A DNA stretch of 48,530 nt from an uncultured Pelagibacteraceae bacterium (GCA_902546765.1 CACCLG010000008.1:1-48530), one strand, 5' to 3'; positions 10,603 through 21,156 are shown, counted from the stretch's first letter. Notes: generated by a model not told the origin, from the sequence alone. A program made the numbers and translations.

Positions 10603-11376
10603 TTAAGTCGTTGCAAGCATTTTTTTTATCTCAGCAATAGCTTTTGCTGGATTTAATCCTTTAGGACAAGCATTTGTACAGTTCATAATAGTATGACATC
10701 TGTAAAGTTTTAATTCATCAGCAACTTTTTCTAATCTTTTCTTTCTTTCTTCATCTCTACTGTCAACTATCCATCTATAAGCTTGCAACAATACTGCTGG
10801 TCCAAGATATTTATCTCCATTCCACCAGTAACTTGGGCAAGATGTTGAACAGCAAGCGCACATAATGCACTCGTAAGCTCCATCTAATTTTGATCTATCT
10901 TTTTGGGATTGATGTATTTCTTTACTTTCAGATGTAGATTTATTTTTCAACCAAGGTTCTATAGATTTGTATTGTTTGTAAAGACCATCAAGATCACCTA
11001 TTAAATCTTTTTTTACTTTTAAATGTGGTAAAGGATATATGTTAATATCTCCTTTTATTTCAGCATGTGGGGTAGTGCATGCGAGACCATTTTTACCTCC
11101 CATGTTCATTGCACATGAACCACACACTCCATGAGCACATGATCTTCTGTAAGTTATTGTTGGGTCAATCTCGTTTTTTATTTTATTTAAAATATCTAAA
11201 ACTTTAGATGGACAATTGTCCATGTCTACTTCGTAGGTATCTATTCTTGGTTTATCGCCTGTTGAGGGATCCCACCTATAAATGTTAACTTTTCTGATAT
11301 TTTTTGAGTTAGTTTTGTCTTTAAAATATTTACCTTTTTGAATTTTTGAATTCTCAGGTAAATTTATTTGAACCAT
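10603..11376 (-). CDS. sdhB: Succinate dehydrogenase iron-sulfur subunit
   Basis: SdhB passes electrons from the flavoprotein to ubiquinone through three iron-sulfur clusters. From the ATG at 11376 it has 257 residues. The 2Fe-2S cysteines are C80, C85, C88 and C100 ([12 protein letters not shown]...LAC). The C-terminal half has [16 protein letters not shown] and [17 protein letters not shown] for the 4Fe-4S and 3Fe-4S clusters. I prefer the ATG at 11376 to an in-frame TTG one codon upstream. With the ATG the gene overlaps the sdhA stop by one base (TGATG), a common coupling arrangement. Confidence 0.97.
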   Translation of the reverse strand: MVQINLPENSKIQKGKYFKDKTNSKNIRKVNIYRWDPSTGDKPRIDTYEVDMDNCPSKVLDILNKIKNEIDPTITYRRSCAHGVCGSCAMNMGGKNGLACTTPHAEIKGDINIYPLPHLKVKKDLIGDLDGLYKQYKSIEPWLKNKSTSESKEIHQSQKDRSKLDGAYECIMCACCSTSCPSYWWNGDKYLGPAVLLQAYRWIVDSRDEERKKRLEKVADELKLYRCHTIMNCTNACPKGLNPAKAIAEIKKMLATT

Positions 11377-13151
11377 CAATAAACTCTTTCTTGAGGTGGA
11401 AAATATTGGACTTCATTTGTTAAAGTTGATTTATGAACATCTCTGTATTCAATTTTAGTATTTTTACCATCACACCAAGCAAGGCTGTGTTTCATAAATT
11501 TTTGATCATCCCTTTTTGGATAATCTTCTCTTGCATGTGCGCCTCTGCTTTCTTTTCTGTGAAAAGCCGAGTCTACAGTTGTTATCGCTTGACGAATTAG
11601 GTTATCAAATTCAAGTGTTTCGACTAAGTCTGTATTAAATACTAGTGATCTATCTTTTACTGAAATAGAGTCCATTCCATCATAGGTTTTTCTAATTTCA
11701 TCTACTCCCTCTTTAAGATTTTTTTCGGTTCTAAAAACTGCACATTTTGATTGCATTGTTTTTTGCATTGACAGTCTTAATTCTGCTGTAGAATTTTCAC
11801 CATCTGCATTTCTTAATTTATCAAACCGTGATAAACATTTTTCAGTTTCAGTCTCACTAATTTCTTCATGAGGAGTGCCAGGCTTAACAATTTCGGCTGC
11901 TCTTTTTGCTGCTGATCTTCCAAAAACAACAAGATCAATTAAAGAGTTAGAGCCTAATCTATTTGCGCCATGTACTGATACACATGCAGCTTCACCTATA
12001 GCCATTAGTCCAGGTACAGTTTTTTCTGAACCATTAACTGTTAAAACTTCAGCTTTATAATTTGTGGGTATTCCACCCATGTTATAATGAACCGTTGGTA
12101 CAACAGGAATTGGGTCTTTAGTTACATCAACGTTCGCAAATAATCTTGCTGCTTCTGTAATTCCAGGTAACCTATTTTCGATAACATCTTTATCTAGATG
12201 ATTTAAATATAGATGAACGTGATCTTTGTCATTACCGACACCTCTTCCCTCGTTAATTTCAATTGACATTGATCTGCTTACTACATCTCTAGATGCTAAG
12301 TCTTTCGCATTAGGAGCATATCTCTCCATAAATCTTTCACCTTTAGAATTAACAAGGTAGCCACCTTCACCTCTTACACCCTCGGAAATCAAAGTGCCAT
12401 GACCATAAATACCAGTTGGGTGAAACTGTACAAATTCCATATCTTGTAATGGCAATCCAGCTCTTAAGACCATGGCGTTTCCATCTCCTGTACAAGTATG
12501 AGCAGAAGTAGCTGAATAATAAACTTTGCCGTAACCTCCAGTGGCAATTATAGTTATATGCGATCTAAATCTATGGATAGTTCCATCATTTAAATTCCAC
12601 GCAATTAGTCCCTTGCACTGACCATCTTTCATTAATAAATCTAATGCAAAATATTCAATAAAAAATTCTGTGTTATGTTTAAGTGCTTGCCCATAAAGAG
12701 TATGTAAAATTGCATGACCTGTTCTATCTGCCGCTGCACAGGTCCTTTGAACTATTCCATTACCATAATTTTTAGTCATTCCTCCAAACGGTCTTTGATA
12801 AATTTTTCCATCTTCTGTTCTACTAAATGGGACACCATACTTTTCTAATTCAATAACTGCCTTAGGAGCCTCTTTGCATAGATACTCAATACTGTCTTGA
12901 TCACCTAGCCAATCTGCACCTTTGACAGTATCATACATATGCCAACGCCAGTCATCCTCTCCCATATTTCCAAGTGCAGCTGAAATACCACCTTGAGCAG
13001 CAGAAGTATGACTTCTAGTTGGAAAAACTTTCGAGATACATGCTGTTTTAAGACCAGCTTCACTTAAGCCTACAGCCGCTCTTAGACCTGAACCGCCAGC
13101 TCCAAGAACAACTACATCATATTCGTGATCTATAATTTTATATGCAGTCAT
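11376..13151 (-). CDS. sdhA: Succinate dehydrogenase flavoprotein subunit
   Basis: SdhA is the FAD subunit that oxidises succinate to fumarate on the cytoplasmic face of the inner membrane. The 591 residues contain the dinucleotide-binding [10 protein letters not shown] near 17-26, the flavin-linked His48 in [10 protein letters not shown], the substrate-site HPTGIYGHG and [11 protein letters not shown], and the C-terminal [11 protein letters not shown]. Length is typical. It overlaps the preceding sdhD by one base and the following sdhB by one base, so sdhC, D, A and B form a tightly coupled set. Confidence 0.98.
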   Translation of the reverse strand: MTAYKIIDHEYDVVVLGAGGSGLRAAVGLSEAGLKTACISKVFPTRSHTSAAQGGISAALGNMGEDDWRWHMYDTVKGADWLGDQDSIEYLCKEAPKAVIELEKYGVPFSRTEDGKIYQRPFGGMTKNYGNGIVQRTCAAADRTGHAILHTLYGQALKHNTEFFIEYFALDLLMKDGQCKGLIAWNLNDGTIHRFRSHITIIATGGYGKVYYSATSAHTCTGDGNAMVLRAGLPLQDMEFVQFHPTGIYGHGTLISEGVRGEGGYLVNSKGERFMERYAPNAKDLASRDVVSRSMSIEINEGRGVGNDKDHVHLYLNHLDKDVIENRLPGITEAARLFANVDVTKDPIPVVPTVHYNMGGIPTNYKAEVLTVNGSEKTVPGLMAIGEAACVSVHGANRLGSNSLIDLVVFGRSAAKRAAEIVKPGTPHEEISETETEKCLSRFDKLRNADGENSTAELRLSMQKTMQSKCAVFRTEKNLKEGVDEIRKTYDGMDSISVKDRSLVFNTDLVETLEFDNLIRQAITTVDSAFHRKESRGAHAREDYPKRDDQKFMKHSLAWCDGKNTKIEYRDVHKSTLTNEVQYFPPQERVY

Positions 13152-13477
13152 TAGTTTAAATTAAATAATATGATAATTGTAAATATTGGAAATACTATAG
13201 CAAATAAATTTAAAGCTTTGTTTGCGGCATTTTTGATATTTTCATCACGTATATAATCTTCAAATACCTCACTAATACTTAGAGCAGAAAAAAAATAGGC
13301 AAATATTAAAAAAATACTAACTAAAAATTTTGATGGTTGAGAATTCAAGAAACTGATTACAGATTGATAATCATTATCATAAATGGATACAAAATTTAAA
13401 ATGAACCAAAACATCAATGGTATTAAAATCAGCGAGCTTATTTTTAAAAAGACCCATTTTTTAGTAACAGATTTCAT
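13151..13477 (-). CDS. sdhD: Succinate dehydrogenase membrane anchor subunit D
   Basis: This 108-residue protein has three predicted membrane helices, near 12-30, 48-68 and 86-106. Together with its position between sdhC and sdhA, that supports the call. The conserved E-D-Y (73-75) near the quinone site is present. The protein holds no histidine at all: the position 12 residues before Tyr75, which in E. coli SdhD is the haem ligand His71, is Phe63. So this subunit cannot give the usual axial ligand. SdhD proteins are poorly conserved, so the call leans on context, helices and the EDY motif. Confidence 0.88.
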   Translation of the reverse strand: MKSVTKKWVFLKISSLILIPLMFWFILNFVSIYDNDYQSVISFLNSQPSKFLVSIFLIFAYFFSALSISEVFEDYIRDENIKNAANKALNLFAIVFPIFTIIILFNLN

Positions 13478-13857
13478 TAGATTAAATTTCTCCCAATTAA
13501 ATAAATTAAAATTGTTAGTATAAATGATCCAATGATTACAATTGAGCCAGTTATTTTTGTTGTTTTTAAATCAAATCCGTAACCTAAATCCATAATAATG
13601 TGCCTGATCTCACTTAACATTTGGAAGCTAAAGGACCAAATAATACCTATAACAAAAAATTTTCCAATAAAAGAGCTTAAAAAGTAATTTACCGACTTAT
13701 AAGTTTCTTCGCCTAGCAACAAAGAAGAAATCCATAAACACAAAAGTGAAATAACAATTGTATTTATTATTCCCGTAATTCTTGTTGTAATTGATACTAA
13801 TGATGAAATGTGCCATTTATAAATCTGTATATGAGGTGATAAAGGATTATTTTCCAT
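13477..13857 (-). CDS. sdhC: Succinate dehydrogenase cytochrome b556 subunit
   Basis: This 126-residue protein has three membrane helices and the family signatures. NNPLSPHIQIYKWHISSLVSITTRITG near the start corresponds to the RPxSPHLxIY and S-ITHRxTG motifs that contribute to the quinone site. IRHIIMDLGYGF in the middle holds the expected haem-ligand histidine. It opens the sdhCDAB block, one base after asd, so the block may be co-transcribed with asd and the dmd genes. The haem ligand is kept here but missing from SdhD. Confidence 0.94.
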   Translation of the reverse strand: MENNPLSPHIQIYKWHISSLVSITTRITGIINTIVISLLCLWISSLLLGEETYKSVNYFLSSFIGKFFVIGIIWSFSFQMLSEIRHIIMDLGYGFDLKTTKITGSIVIIGSFILTILIYLIGRNLI

Positions 13858-13858
13858 T

Positions 13859-14854
13859 TTAATTATTATTTATAATAGCTTCTGCAATTTCGACAGAATT
13901 TAATGCTGCCCCACGAAGAAGATTATCTGAAACAATCCAAAGATTTAAAGAATTTTTTTTTGTTTTATCTTCTCTTATCCTCGAAATAAAAGTCTCATTT
14001 TTTCCTGCAGCCTCAATTGGTGTTGCATATCCACCATTTTCTTTTTTATCAATGACAAAACAACCGGGTGAATCATTTAAAACCTGTTTGATTTTATCTA
14101 AAGAAAATTCTTGTTCAAATTCAATATTTACGGATTCCGAATGAGATACTAAGACTGGTATTCTTACACATGTTGCTGTAAGTTCAATTTTTGTATCCAA
14201 AATTTTTTTTGTCTCATTGGTCATTTTTAATTCCTCTTTTGTGTAACCATCATCCAAAAATTCATCAATGTGCGGAATTATGTTAAATGCAATTTGTTTT
14301 GTAAAATTTTTTGATTTAATTTCTTTACTTTCTAAATACATTTTTGTTTGTTGAATTAATTCATCCATTGGAGCTTTCCCTCCTCCAGAAACTGATTGGT
14401 AAGTTGATACTATAACTCTTTTAATTTTAAATAAATCATGCAATGGCTTTAGTACTAAAACTAATTGTGCTGTGGAACAATTTGGATTAGCAATAATATT
14501 TTTTTTCATTTTCTGAATATCTTTAGCATTTACTTGAGGAACTATTAATGGAACCTCAGGATCCATTCTAAAATAACTAGAATTGTCAATTACTGTAGTG
14601 TGTTTTGCAGCCTTTTCTGCATACTGTTCAGAAATTTTTCCGCCTGCTGCAAAGAAAGTTATTTTTGCTTTAGAAAAATCATAAGTTTCTAGATTTTCTA
14701 TTGAATACTTTTTTCCATTGAATTCTAATTGTTTTCCAGCACTGTTTGGTGATGCAACCAAATAGAGATTATCAATATTTAAATTCTTTTGTTGTAAAAC
14801 TTCTAAAGTTTTACGACCTACGTTTCCTGTTGCCCCTACAATTGCAATATCCAT
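13859..14854 (-). CDS. asd: Aspartate-semialdehyde dehydrogenase
   Basis: This enzyme reduces aspartyl phosphate to aspartate semialdehyde, a branch point for lysine, diaminopimelate, threonine and methionine. The 331 residues show the NADP-binding GATGNVGRKTLEVL at 7-20, the catalytic Cys126 in NPNCSTAQ, and STYQSVSGGGKAPMDEL with the substrate-site glutamine. The catalytic histidine is expected within RIPVLVSHSES. Length matches the bacterial family. It sits 24 bases after dmdA and one base before sdhC; no functional tie to either side is evident. Confidence 0.96.
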   Translation of the reverse strand: MDIAIVGATGNVGRKTLEVLQQKNLNIDNLYLVASPNSAGKQLEFNGKKYSIENLETYDFSKAKITFFAAGGKISEQYAEKAAKHTTVIDNSSYFRMDPEVPLIVPQVNAKDIQKMKKNIIANPNCSTAQLVLVLKPLHDLFKIKRVIVSTYQSVSGGGKAPMDELIQQTKMYLESKEIKSKNFTKQIAFNIIPHIDEFLDDGYTKEELKMTNETKKILDTKIELTATCVRIPVLVSHSESVNIEFEQEFSLDKIKQVLNDSPGCFVIDKKENGGYATPIEAAGKNETFISRIREDKTKKNSLNLWIVSDNLLRGAALNSVEIAEAIINNN

Positions 14855-14878
14855 GGTAATTTTTTGAATAGTTTTATA

Positions 14879-15988
14879 CTAAATAAAAGGTAAATCACAA
14901 ACTTTTCCATCAAAAGCTTGCTCGTTAATTTTTATTTTTATTGCCTGATTAGCGTTCCAATTTGGCTTATTTAGCATAGCTATTCCAATGACTTGATCAA
15001 AATAGGGTGAATAACATCCAGATCTTAATTCACCAATCGGATTACTATTTTCGTCCATTATATCAATCGACTCTGTAATATTTATTTTTTTCAAATCTAA
15101 TTTTACTCCCATTAGCTTTTTACTTACACCCTCAGACTTAATTTTTATCAATTTTTCTTTCCCCAAAAAATTAATATCACTATCCACATTAACAAATTTA
15201 TCAAATCCACACTCCAAAGGGTTGTCATTTATATCAATATCATTTCCATAAGATAAAAGTGCACTCTCAATTCTTTCTATTAAATTTGGACAGCCAGGTT
15301 TTACATCAAAGTCTTTACCTTTCTCAAACAAAGTATCATATAAATCTAATCCAGATTTAGTATGTTCAACATATATTTCGTATCCACCTTGCTTAGACCA
15401 ACCTGATCGAGCAATTAAATGCTTTGTTCCTTTAAAGTCGTAGTAATCAAATCCAAAAAACTTTAGTTGAGTAATTTTTTCTCCAAATATTTTTTCCATT
15501 AATTTAAAAGATTTTGGTCCTTGAACAGCTATTATATTCACATCTGGTTCAAAAATATTTACAGAAAAATTGTTACCGATAGCCAGTCCTTTTGCAAAAA
15601 GCAAAACATCAGAATCTGCTATAGATAGCCACCATCTATCTGAACTTAGTCTTAAAACTACTGGATCGTTTATTATTCCACCTTTGTCGTCTATAATTGG
15701 GCAGTAGTAACATCTGCCATCTTTAGATTTTGATAAATCTCTGCATGTCATGAGCTGAACAAGCTTTGCCGAGTCTTTACCATTTATCTCAACTTGTCTT
15801 TCTCCTGCTACGTCCCAAACTTGAACTGACTTTTTCAAATGGTGATAGGAGTCCTCAAGTGATCCGAATGCGGCTGGTAGCAACATATGATTATATGTTG
15901 TATATGCTGTAACTCCTTGTTCTTCTATTCTAGAGGTGTAAGGAGTGCTTCTTAATCTTCTTGATTTAGCTATAGAGAATGTTTTCAT
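14879..15988 (-). CDS. dmdA: Dimethylsulfoniopropionate (DMSP) demethylase
   Basis: DmdA moves a methyl group from DMSP to tetrahydrofolate, giving 3-methylmercaptopropionate and 5-methyl-THF, the first step of the demethylation route in marine bacteria. The 369 residues match the SAR11 enzyme, a GcvT-fold protein. Residues I recall as lining the folate and DMSP site are at the same numbers: Tyr95, Asp108, Trp197, Glu204 and Tyr206 ([11 protein letters not shown]). The N-terminal [27 protein letters not shown] separates it from true glycine-cleavage T-proteins. It lies downstream of dmdC and dmdB, and a strong hairpin fills the gap before its start. I see no Shine-Dalgarno sequence close to the ATG. 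Confidence 0.96.
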   Translation of the reverse strand: MKTFSIAKSRRLRSTPYTSRIEEQGVTAYTTYNHMLLPAAFGSLEDSYHHLKKSVQVWDVAGERQVEINGKDSAKLVQLMTCRDLSKSKDGRCYYCPIIDDKGGIINDPVVLRLSSDRWWLSIADSDVLLFAKGLAIGNNFSVNIFEPDVNIIAVQGPKSFKLMEKIFGEKITQLKFFGFDYYDFKGTKHLIARSGWSKQGGYEIYVEHTKSGLDLYDTLFEKGKDFDVKPGCPNLIERIESALLSYGNDIDINDNPLECGFDKFVNVDSDINFLGKEKLIKIKSEGVSKKLMGVKLDLKKINITESIDIMDENSNPIGELRSGCYSPYFDQVIGIAMLNKPNWNANQAIKIKINEQAFDGKVCDLPFI

Positions 15989-15989
15989 T

Positions 15990-16025
15990 TTTTAAAATTA
16001 AGAGATCTTTTCTCTTATTTTAAAA
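15990..16025 (-). promoter_or_regulatory. Hairpin in the dmdB-dmdA gap, just upstream of the dmdA start
   Basis: The 50-base gap holds an inverted repeat. On the minus strand TTTTAAAAT plus AAGAGA pairs with TCTCTT plus ATTTTAAAA, giving 15 pairs, a 5-base loop and one bulged base. The 3' arm ends within two bases of the dmdA ATG (15988). No U-tract follows, so it is not a classic terminator. The only purine-rich Shine-Dalgarno-like run (AAGAGAAAAGA) lies in the 5' arm and loop. It could influence mRNA processing or access to the start codon. Confidence 0.55.
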
Positions 16026-16038
16026 GATTTTTCAAACA

Positions 16039-17661
16039 TTATTCTTTAGCTTTTTTTCTAAGTTCAAATTTTTGAATTTTTCCAGTTGAAGTTTTTGGCA
16101 GTTCACAAAATTCAATTTTTTTTGGTACCTTAAATCCTGCAAGGGTTTCTTTACAAAATTCAATTAGCTCCTTCTCACTTGTTTCTTTATCTTGAACTTT
16201 TTCAATAAATGCGCATGGAACTTCACCCCATTTTTCATCAGGCTTTGCAACAACTGCGGCTATTGAAACTGCTGGATGCTTGGCTAAAGTATTTTCAATT
16301 TCAATTGAAGATATATTTTCACCCCCAGAAATAATTATATCTTTTGATCTATCTTGAATTTTAATATAACCGTCTGGATGTGCTACTGCTAGGTCACCCG
16401 AGTGAAACCAACCTCCTGCCATAGCTTTATCTGTTGCCTCTTTATCTTTAAAATATCCTTTCATGACAACATTTCCTTTAATCATTATTTCTCCCATAGT
16501 TTTTCCGTCTTTTGGAACAGGTTTTAAAGTTTCTGGATCCATAACCATGACATCTTCTGTGTTAGGATATCTAACACCCTGACGTGCTTTAATTTCATTT
16601 TGTTTATCTTCATCTAAATCTTCCCATTGGTCATTCCAAGCACACTGTAAAATATGTCCATATGTTTCAGTAAGTCCATATACATGCATTACTTCAAAGC
16701 CAAGTGCTTGCATTTTTTTAAATATAATACTTGGAGGAGGTGCTCCTGCTGTAAGGACATATACTTTATGACCTAACTTTTTTTGATCTTTCTCAGATGC
16801 TCCGGTAATCATATTCAATACAATTGGGGCACCACCAAAATGTGTTATCTTATGCTCTTCGATCAATTCAAAAATTTTTTTTATGTCAATGTTTCTAAGA
16901 CAAACTGTTTTTCCATTTAACATAGGTATTGTCCACGGATAGCACCAACCATTACAATGAAACATTGGGACAACCGTTAAAAAATTGAGTCTAGCAGGCA
17001 TATTCCAAGCAACTGCACTTCCAGTAGACATAAGATATGAGCCTCTATGATGATATACAACACCTTTAGGATTTCCAGTAGTACCTGAAGTGTAACTCAA
17101 TGAAATTGCCTGCCACTCATCTTTAGGTCTTTTCCATTGAAAGTTTTCATCACCAGTGTTCAAAAATTCTTCGTATTCTTTTTCTCCAATTTTTTTTAGT
17201 AGTGATTGATCGGCAAAATTATCTTGGATATCAATTATGAGAGGTTTATTCTGAACAGTTTCTAAAGCTTTATTCACAACAGCATGAAACTGCCTGTCTA
17301 CAATTAATACTTTTGCTTCGCTATGATCCAAAATATAGGAGACTGTTTTTGCATCTAAGCGAATATTTATTGTATTTAATATTCCACCAGTCATCGGAAC
17401 TGAGTAGTGAGCCTCAAAAATTTCAGGTGTGTTACAAGCCATTACTGAGACAGTGTCTCCTTCGCCAATTCCAATTTTTTCTAGCGCGCTCGCAAATTTT
17501 ATACATCTTTTATATATCTCAGACCAAGTGTATGATCTGTCTTCATAAACTATCCCAACATAATCTGGATAAATATCCTTTGCTCTTTCTAAAAAACTTA
17601 ATGGCGTTAATGGAACAAAATTTGCGTCGTTTTTATCAAGATTTTGATTGTATTTATTCAC
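16039..17661 (-). CDS. dmdB: 3-methylmercaptopropionyl-CoA ligase (AMP-forming acyl-CoA synthetase)
   Basis: This enzyme activates 3-methylmercaptopropionate with ATP and CoA, the second step of DMSP demethylation. The 540 residues show the AMP-forming motifs: SYTSGTTGNPKG (the phosphate loop), YGLTETYGH, GWFHSGDLAVAHPDGY with DRSKDIIISGGENIS, and the catalytic Lys528 in STGKIQKF. Sequence alone would only say medium-chain acyl-CoA synthetase. The specific name comes from its position, directly joined to dmdC and followed by dmdA. A broader fatty-acid role remains possible. Confidence 0.88.
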   Translation of the reverse strand: MNKYNQNLDKNDANFVPLTPLSFLERAKDIYPDYVGIVYEDRSYTWSEIYKRCIKFASALEKIGIGEGDTVSVMACNTPEIFEAHYSVPMTGGILNTINIRLDAKTVSYILDHSEAKVLIVDRQFHAVVNKALETVQNKPLIIDIQDNFADQSLLKKIGEKEYEEFLNTGDENFQWKRPKDEWQAISLSYTSGTTGNPKGVVYHHRGSYLMSTGSAVAWNMPARLNFLTVVPMFHCNGWCYPWTIPMLNGKTVCLRNIDIKKIFELIEEHKITHFGGAPIVLNMITGASEKDQKKLGHKVYVLTAGAPPPSIIFKKMQALGFEVMHVYGLTETYGHILQCAWNDQWEDLDEDKQNEIKARQGVRYPNTEDVMVMDPETLKPVPKDGKTMGEIMIKGNVVMKGYFKDKEATDKAMAGGWFHSGDLAVAHPDGYIKIQDRSKDIIISGGENISSIEIENTLAKHPAVSIAAVVAKPDEKWGEVPCAFIEKVQDKETSEKELIEFCKETLAGFKVPKKIEFCELPKTSTGKIQKFELRKKAKE

Positions 17662-19419
17662 TTAGTTAAACTTAGCACTCATTGTGTATTTGCTACCAGA
17701 AATTGCTGATTTGTAGTGACTATCAACCCTAGGTAAAATTTTATCAAAATAATAATTACCAGTATTTATTTTATCATCATAAAATTCTTTATTAGTTGAA
17801 TGATTTTCATAACTTTTTCTTAAAACTTTTAACCATACAAATGCTAAAGATGTATAACCAAAGTATTTCAAATAATCATTGCATGATGCGCTAATATCAT
17901 CTTTTTCTGTATTGCCTTCTGGATCCATCCAATTTGTAAAGTCTATCAGGACATTTTTTAATTTTTCTAAAATTAATGTTTTATCTTTAATTTTATCAAT
18001 TGATTTACTAATCTTAATTTCTTCATCAATTAAAGATAAAAAATTACTGAATATATTTTTTTGGCTTACTTTTCTAAATACAAAATCTATGGCTTGAACG
18101 GAATTTGTACCTTCGTAGATAGGGGTAATTCTGTTATCTCTGAATAATTGTTCTATACCTTGATCTTTGGTATATCCGTATCCACCAAATATTTGAATAG
18201 CCTCATTTGTAATATCCATCGCCATGTCGGTAAAAAAAGACTTAATAACAGGAGTCATTAATGAAACCATTTCACCCGCTTTTTTTCTAACATTCTGGTC
18301 GTTATGATTCAAACTCACATCAATTTGTTGTGCCATCCAAAATGATAAGGCTCTTTCTCCCTCGATAATCGATTTCATATTCATCAAACTTCTTCTAATA
18401 TCAGCGTGCTGAATTATTAAGTCTGTATCCCCATTTTTATTTTCATTTGACTTACCTTGTTTTCTATCTTTTGCATAACTTAAGGCAGTTTGATAAGCTG
18501 TTTCTGAAATTCCTAAACCTTGAATTCCAACAATGATTCTCTCTAAATTCATCATAGTAAACATTGAATTTAGTCCTTTATTTTCAGGACCAATCATATA
18601 ACCGTTCGCTTCATCAAAACTTAGTACACAAGTAGCTGAACCTTTAATTCCCATTTTAGACTCAATAGACACTGTATTAACTCCGTTTCTCGAACCTACT
18701 GAACCATCTTCATTTATTTCATACTTAGGAACTAGAAATAAACTTATACCTCTTGTGCCTTTTGGTGCATCTGCGGTTCTTGCTAAAACTAAATGAATTA
18801 TGTTTTCTGTTAGATCGTGATCACCTGAGGTTATAAAAATTTTTTGCCCACTTATCTTGTAGCCGTTTCCATTTTTTACAGCCTTTGTTTTTATCAGTCC
18901 TAGATCTGTACCACACTGAGGTTCTGTCAAACACATTGTGCCACTCCACTTTCCCTCTACTATTTTAGGAAGATATTTATTTTTAATTTCTTCTGTTCCA
19001 TGAGTTTTAAGACAATTATAAGCTCCAATACTTAATTCACTGTAAAGTTTAAATGACAAGCTAGACGAAGATAACATCTCATCGAAAAATGCACTGACAG
19101 TTTTTGGCATTCCTTGTCCGCCATACTCAGGATCACAAGATAGAGATACCCATCCGTCTTCTATAAATTTTGAATATACTTCTTTATAACCTGGAGGCGT
19201 TCTAACAACTCCATTTTCATAAATACATGGTTTTTCATCACCTACTTTTGCTAATGGTAGAATTAAATCCTGATTTATTTTTGCAGCCTCTTCTAATATG
19301 TTTTTTACTAGATCTGGTGTAACTTCTTTATTTTTTTCTATTTCATTATATTCTTTATTGTCTTTTAGATGTTCAAAAAGAAACATCATATCATCTATAG
19401 GAGCTGAATAAATTGTCAT
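17662..19419 (-). CDS. dmdC: 3-methylmercaptopropionyl-CoA dehydrogenase (acyl-CoA dehydrogenase family)
   Basis: This FAD enzyme oxidises MMPA-CoA to methylthioacryloyl-CoA, the third step of DMSP demethylation. The 585 residues exceed the ordinary 380 of acyl-CoA dehydrogenases, as expected for the DmdC subgroup with its added N-terminal and C-terminal segments. Seen: CLTEPQCGTDLGLIKTKA with SGQKIFITSGDHD in the FAD and substrate region, MMNLERIIVGIQGLGISETAYQTAL, and the catalytic-base region QIFGGYGYTKDQGIEQLFRDNRITPIYEGTNSVQAIDF. It abuts dmdB without a gap. The next enzyme, the hydratase DmdD or its substitute AcuH, is not in this window. Confidence 0.88.
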   Translation of the reverse strand: MTIYSAPIDDMMFLFEHLKDNKEYNEIEKNKEVTPDLVKNILEEAAKINQDLILPLAKVGDEKPCIYENGVVRTPPGYKEVYSKFIEDGWVSLSCDPEYGGQGMPKTVSAFFDEMLSSSSLSFKLYSELSIGAYNCLKTHGTEEIKNKYLPKIVEGKWSGTMCLTEPQCGTDLGLIKTKAVKNGNGYKISGQKIFITSGDHDLTENIIHLVLARTADAPKGTRGISLFLVPKYEINEDGSVGSRNGVNTVSIESKMGIKGSATCVLSFDEANGYMIGPENKGLNSMFTMMNLERIIVGIQGLGISETAYQTALSYAKDRKQGKSNENKNGDTDLIIQHADIRRSLMNMKSIIEGERALSFWMAQQIDVSLNHNDQNVRKKAGEMVSLMTPVIKSFFTDMAMDITNEAIQIFGGYGYTKDQGIEQLFRDNRITPIYEGTNSVQAIDFVFRKVSQKNIFSNFLSLIDEEIKISKSIDKIKDKTLILEKLKNVLIDFTNWMDPEGNTEKDDISASCNDYLKYFGYTSLAFVWLKVLRKSYENHSTNKEFYDDKINTGNYYFDKILPRVDSHYKSAISGSKYTMSAKFN

Positions 19420-19448
19420 AATTTTTTTCTTAAATTAAATTAAAATAT

Positions 19449-20558
19449 TTAATTTTGCAAACAGGCAATGATTGCATCACCCATTTGTGAGGTGGATACT
19501 TCCTTAGTGCCTTGAGACATAATATCTTTTGTTCTCAAACCCTTATCTAGAACGTCCTGAACTGATTTCTCTAACAAATCAGCTTCTTTATCTAAATCAA
19601 GAGAATATCTTAATGCCATAGCAAAACTTAATATTGTAGCAATAGGATTTGCAAGACCTTTACCAGCGATATCTGGAGCTGAACCATGAATAGGTTCATA
19701 CATTGCTCTCATTTCACCGTCTTTATTTTTTGCACCAAGTGATGCTGAAGGTAATAATCCAAGAGATCCTGTTAACATCGAAGCTTCATCTGAAAGCATA
19801 TCACCAAATAAATTATCTGTTACAATAACATCAAATTGTTTAGGATTTCTAAGTAATTGCATAGCACAGTTATCAGCTAACATATGACTTAATTCTACAT
19901 CTTTATATTCTCTATCATGTAAAGCTTGAACATCCTCTTTCCAAAGCAATCCTGCTTCCATAACATTTGATTTTTCACATGATGTTACTTTGTTCTTTCG
20001 TTTTCTAGCAAGATCAAAAGCTACTTTTGCAACTCTTTCTATTTCACTCGTTGTATATGTATGCGTATTTATCCCTTTTCTCTCTCCATTATCTATTGGT
20101 TTAATACCTCGAGGTTCTCCAAAGTAAATTCCACCGGTCAGCTCTCTTACAATCATGATGTCTAGACCAGAAACTATTTCTGGCTTTAAAGTAGAAGCAT
20201 CAACTAATTGTTTAAAGCAAATTGCAGGTCTTAAATTTGCAAAAAGTTTAAGTTCCTTTCTTAATTTCAATAAAGCTCTTTCAGGTTTTTTTGAAAATTC
20301 TAGATTATCCCATTTAGGACCACCTACAGCTCCTAAAATAACTGCCTCACACTCTAATGCTTTGTAAAAAACCTCATCAGTAATTGGAGTGCCATGTTTA
20401 TCATATGATGCCCCACCAGCTAAATCTTCATCAATTTCAAAATCTAAAGATTTATTTGTGTTAAACCAATTTATAATTTTCTTAACTTCAGTAATTACTT
20501 CAGGACCAATACCGTCACCTGGAAGTAACAGAAATTTTCTTTTTTTTATTTTAATCAT
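19449..20558 (-). CDS. leuB: 3-isopropylmalate dehydrogenase
   Basis: LeuB oxidatively decarboxylates 3-isopropylmalate in leucine synthesis, using NAD+. The 369 residues contain the family start ([11 protein letters not shown]), GGPKWD, the arginine-rich substrate region ([13 protein letters not shown]), REL-GGIYFG, the metal-binding [14 protein letters not shown], and the NAD-binding [13 protein letters not shown]. The ATG overlaps the end of leuD by eight bases, so translation is probably coupled. It ends the leuC-leuD-leuB block, 29 bases before dmdC. Confidence 0.97.
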   Translation of the reverse strand: MIKIKKRKFLLLPGDGIGPEVITEVKKIINWFNTNKSLDFEIDEDLAGGASYDKHGTPITDEVFYKALECEAVILGAVGGPKWDNLEFSKKPERALLKLRKELKLFANLRPAICFKQLVDASTLKPEIVSGLDIMIVRELTGGIYFGEPRGIKPIDNGERKGINTHTYTTSEIERVAKVAFDLARKRKNKVTSCEKSNVMEAGLLWKEDVQALHDREYKDVELSHMLADNCAMQLLRNPKQFDVIVTDNLFGDMLSDEASMLTGSLGLLPSASLGAKNKDGEMRAMYEPIHGSAPDIAGKGLANPIATILSFAMALRYSLDLDKEADLLEKSVQDVLDKGLRTKDIMSQGTKEVSTSQMGDAIIACLQN

Positions 20559-21156
20559 TGAAAATCCAAGGTTTTGAGGACTTTAATTTTTTTTCGAAGG
20601 AGTCAATTTTATCTGATTTCTCTAGAGATAATGCAATGTCATCTAAACCCTCAATTAAACATTTTTTTTTGAATTCATCTAACTCAAATTTTATTTCATT
20701 GTTACCAAAAACTATTTTTTGATCTTTAAGATTAATCAAAATTTTTTCCCTTCTATTTGAATATTCTGAAATTTGTTTTATTTGCTCTTCACTAATGGTG
20801 ATTGGTAAAATTCCATTTTTGAAACAATTATTATAAAATATATCAGCGTAGCTTGAGCTAATTACACAAGTAATACCAAAATCTAATAAAGCCCATGGCG
20901 CATGTTCTCTTGATGAACCACAGCCAAAATTTTTCCCGGCTATTAAAATTTTTGAATTAGCGTAAGGTTCATTATTAAGTATAAAATTTTTAATTTCTTT
21001 GCCAGTTTCATCATATCTCATTTCGAAGAAAAGATTTTTACCTAAACCAGTTCTTTTGATTGTTTTTAAAAACTGTTTTGGGATTATCATATCAGTATCA
21101 ATATTAACTATTGGAAGATATGCGGGTATACTCTCTAACGTATCAAATTTTTTCAT
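20551..21156 (-). CDS. leuD: 3-isopropylmalate dehydratase small subunit
   Basis: This is the swivel-domain subunit that, with LeuC, isomerises 2- to 3-isopropylmalate. The 201 residues start with the typical [16 protein letters not shown] and hold [17 protein letters not shown], the loop that touches the substrate, and [19 protein letters not shown]. The length is normal for the bacterial leuD of the long (200-residue) type. It starts one base inside the leuC stop and overlaps leuB at its end. Confidence 0.97.
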   Translation of the reverse strand: MKKFDTLESIPAYLPIVNIDTDMIIPKQFLKTIKRTGLGKNLFFEMRYDETGKEIKNFILNNEPYANSKILIAGKNFGCGSSREHAPWALLDFGITCVISSSYADIFYNNCFKNGILPITISEEQIKQISEYSNRREKILINLKDQKIVFGNNEIKFELDEFKKKCLIEGLDDIALSLEKSDKIDSFEKKLKSSKPWIFND

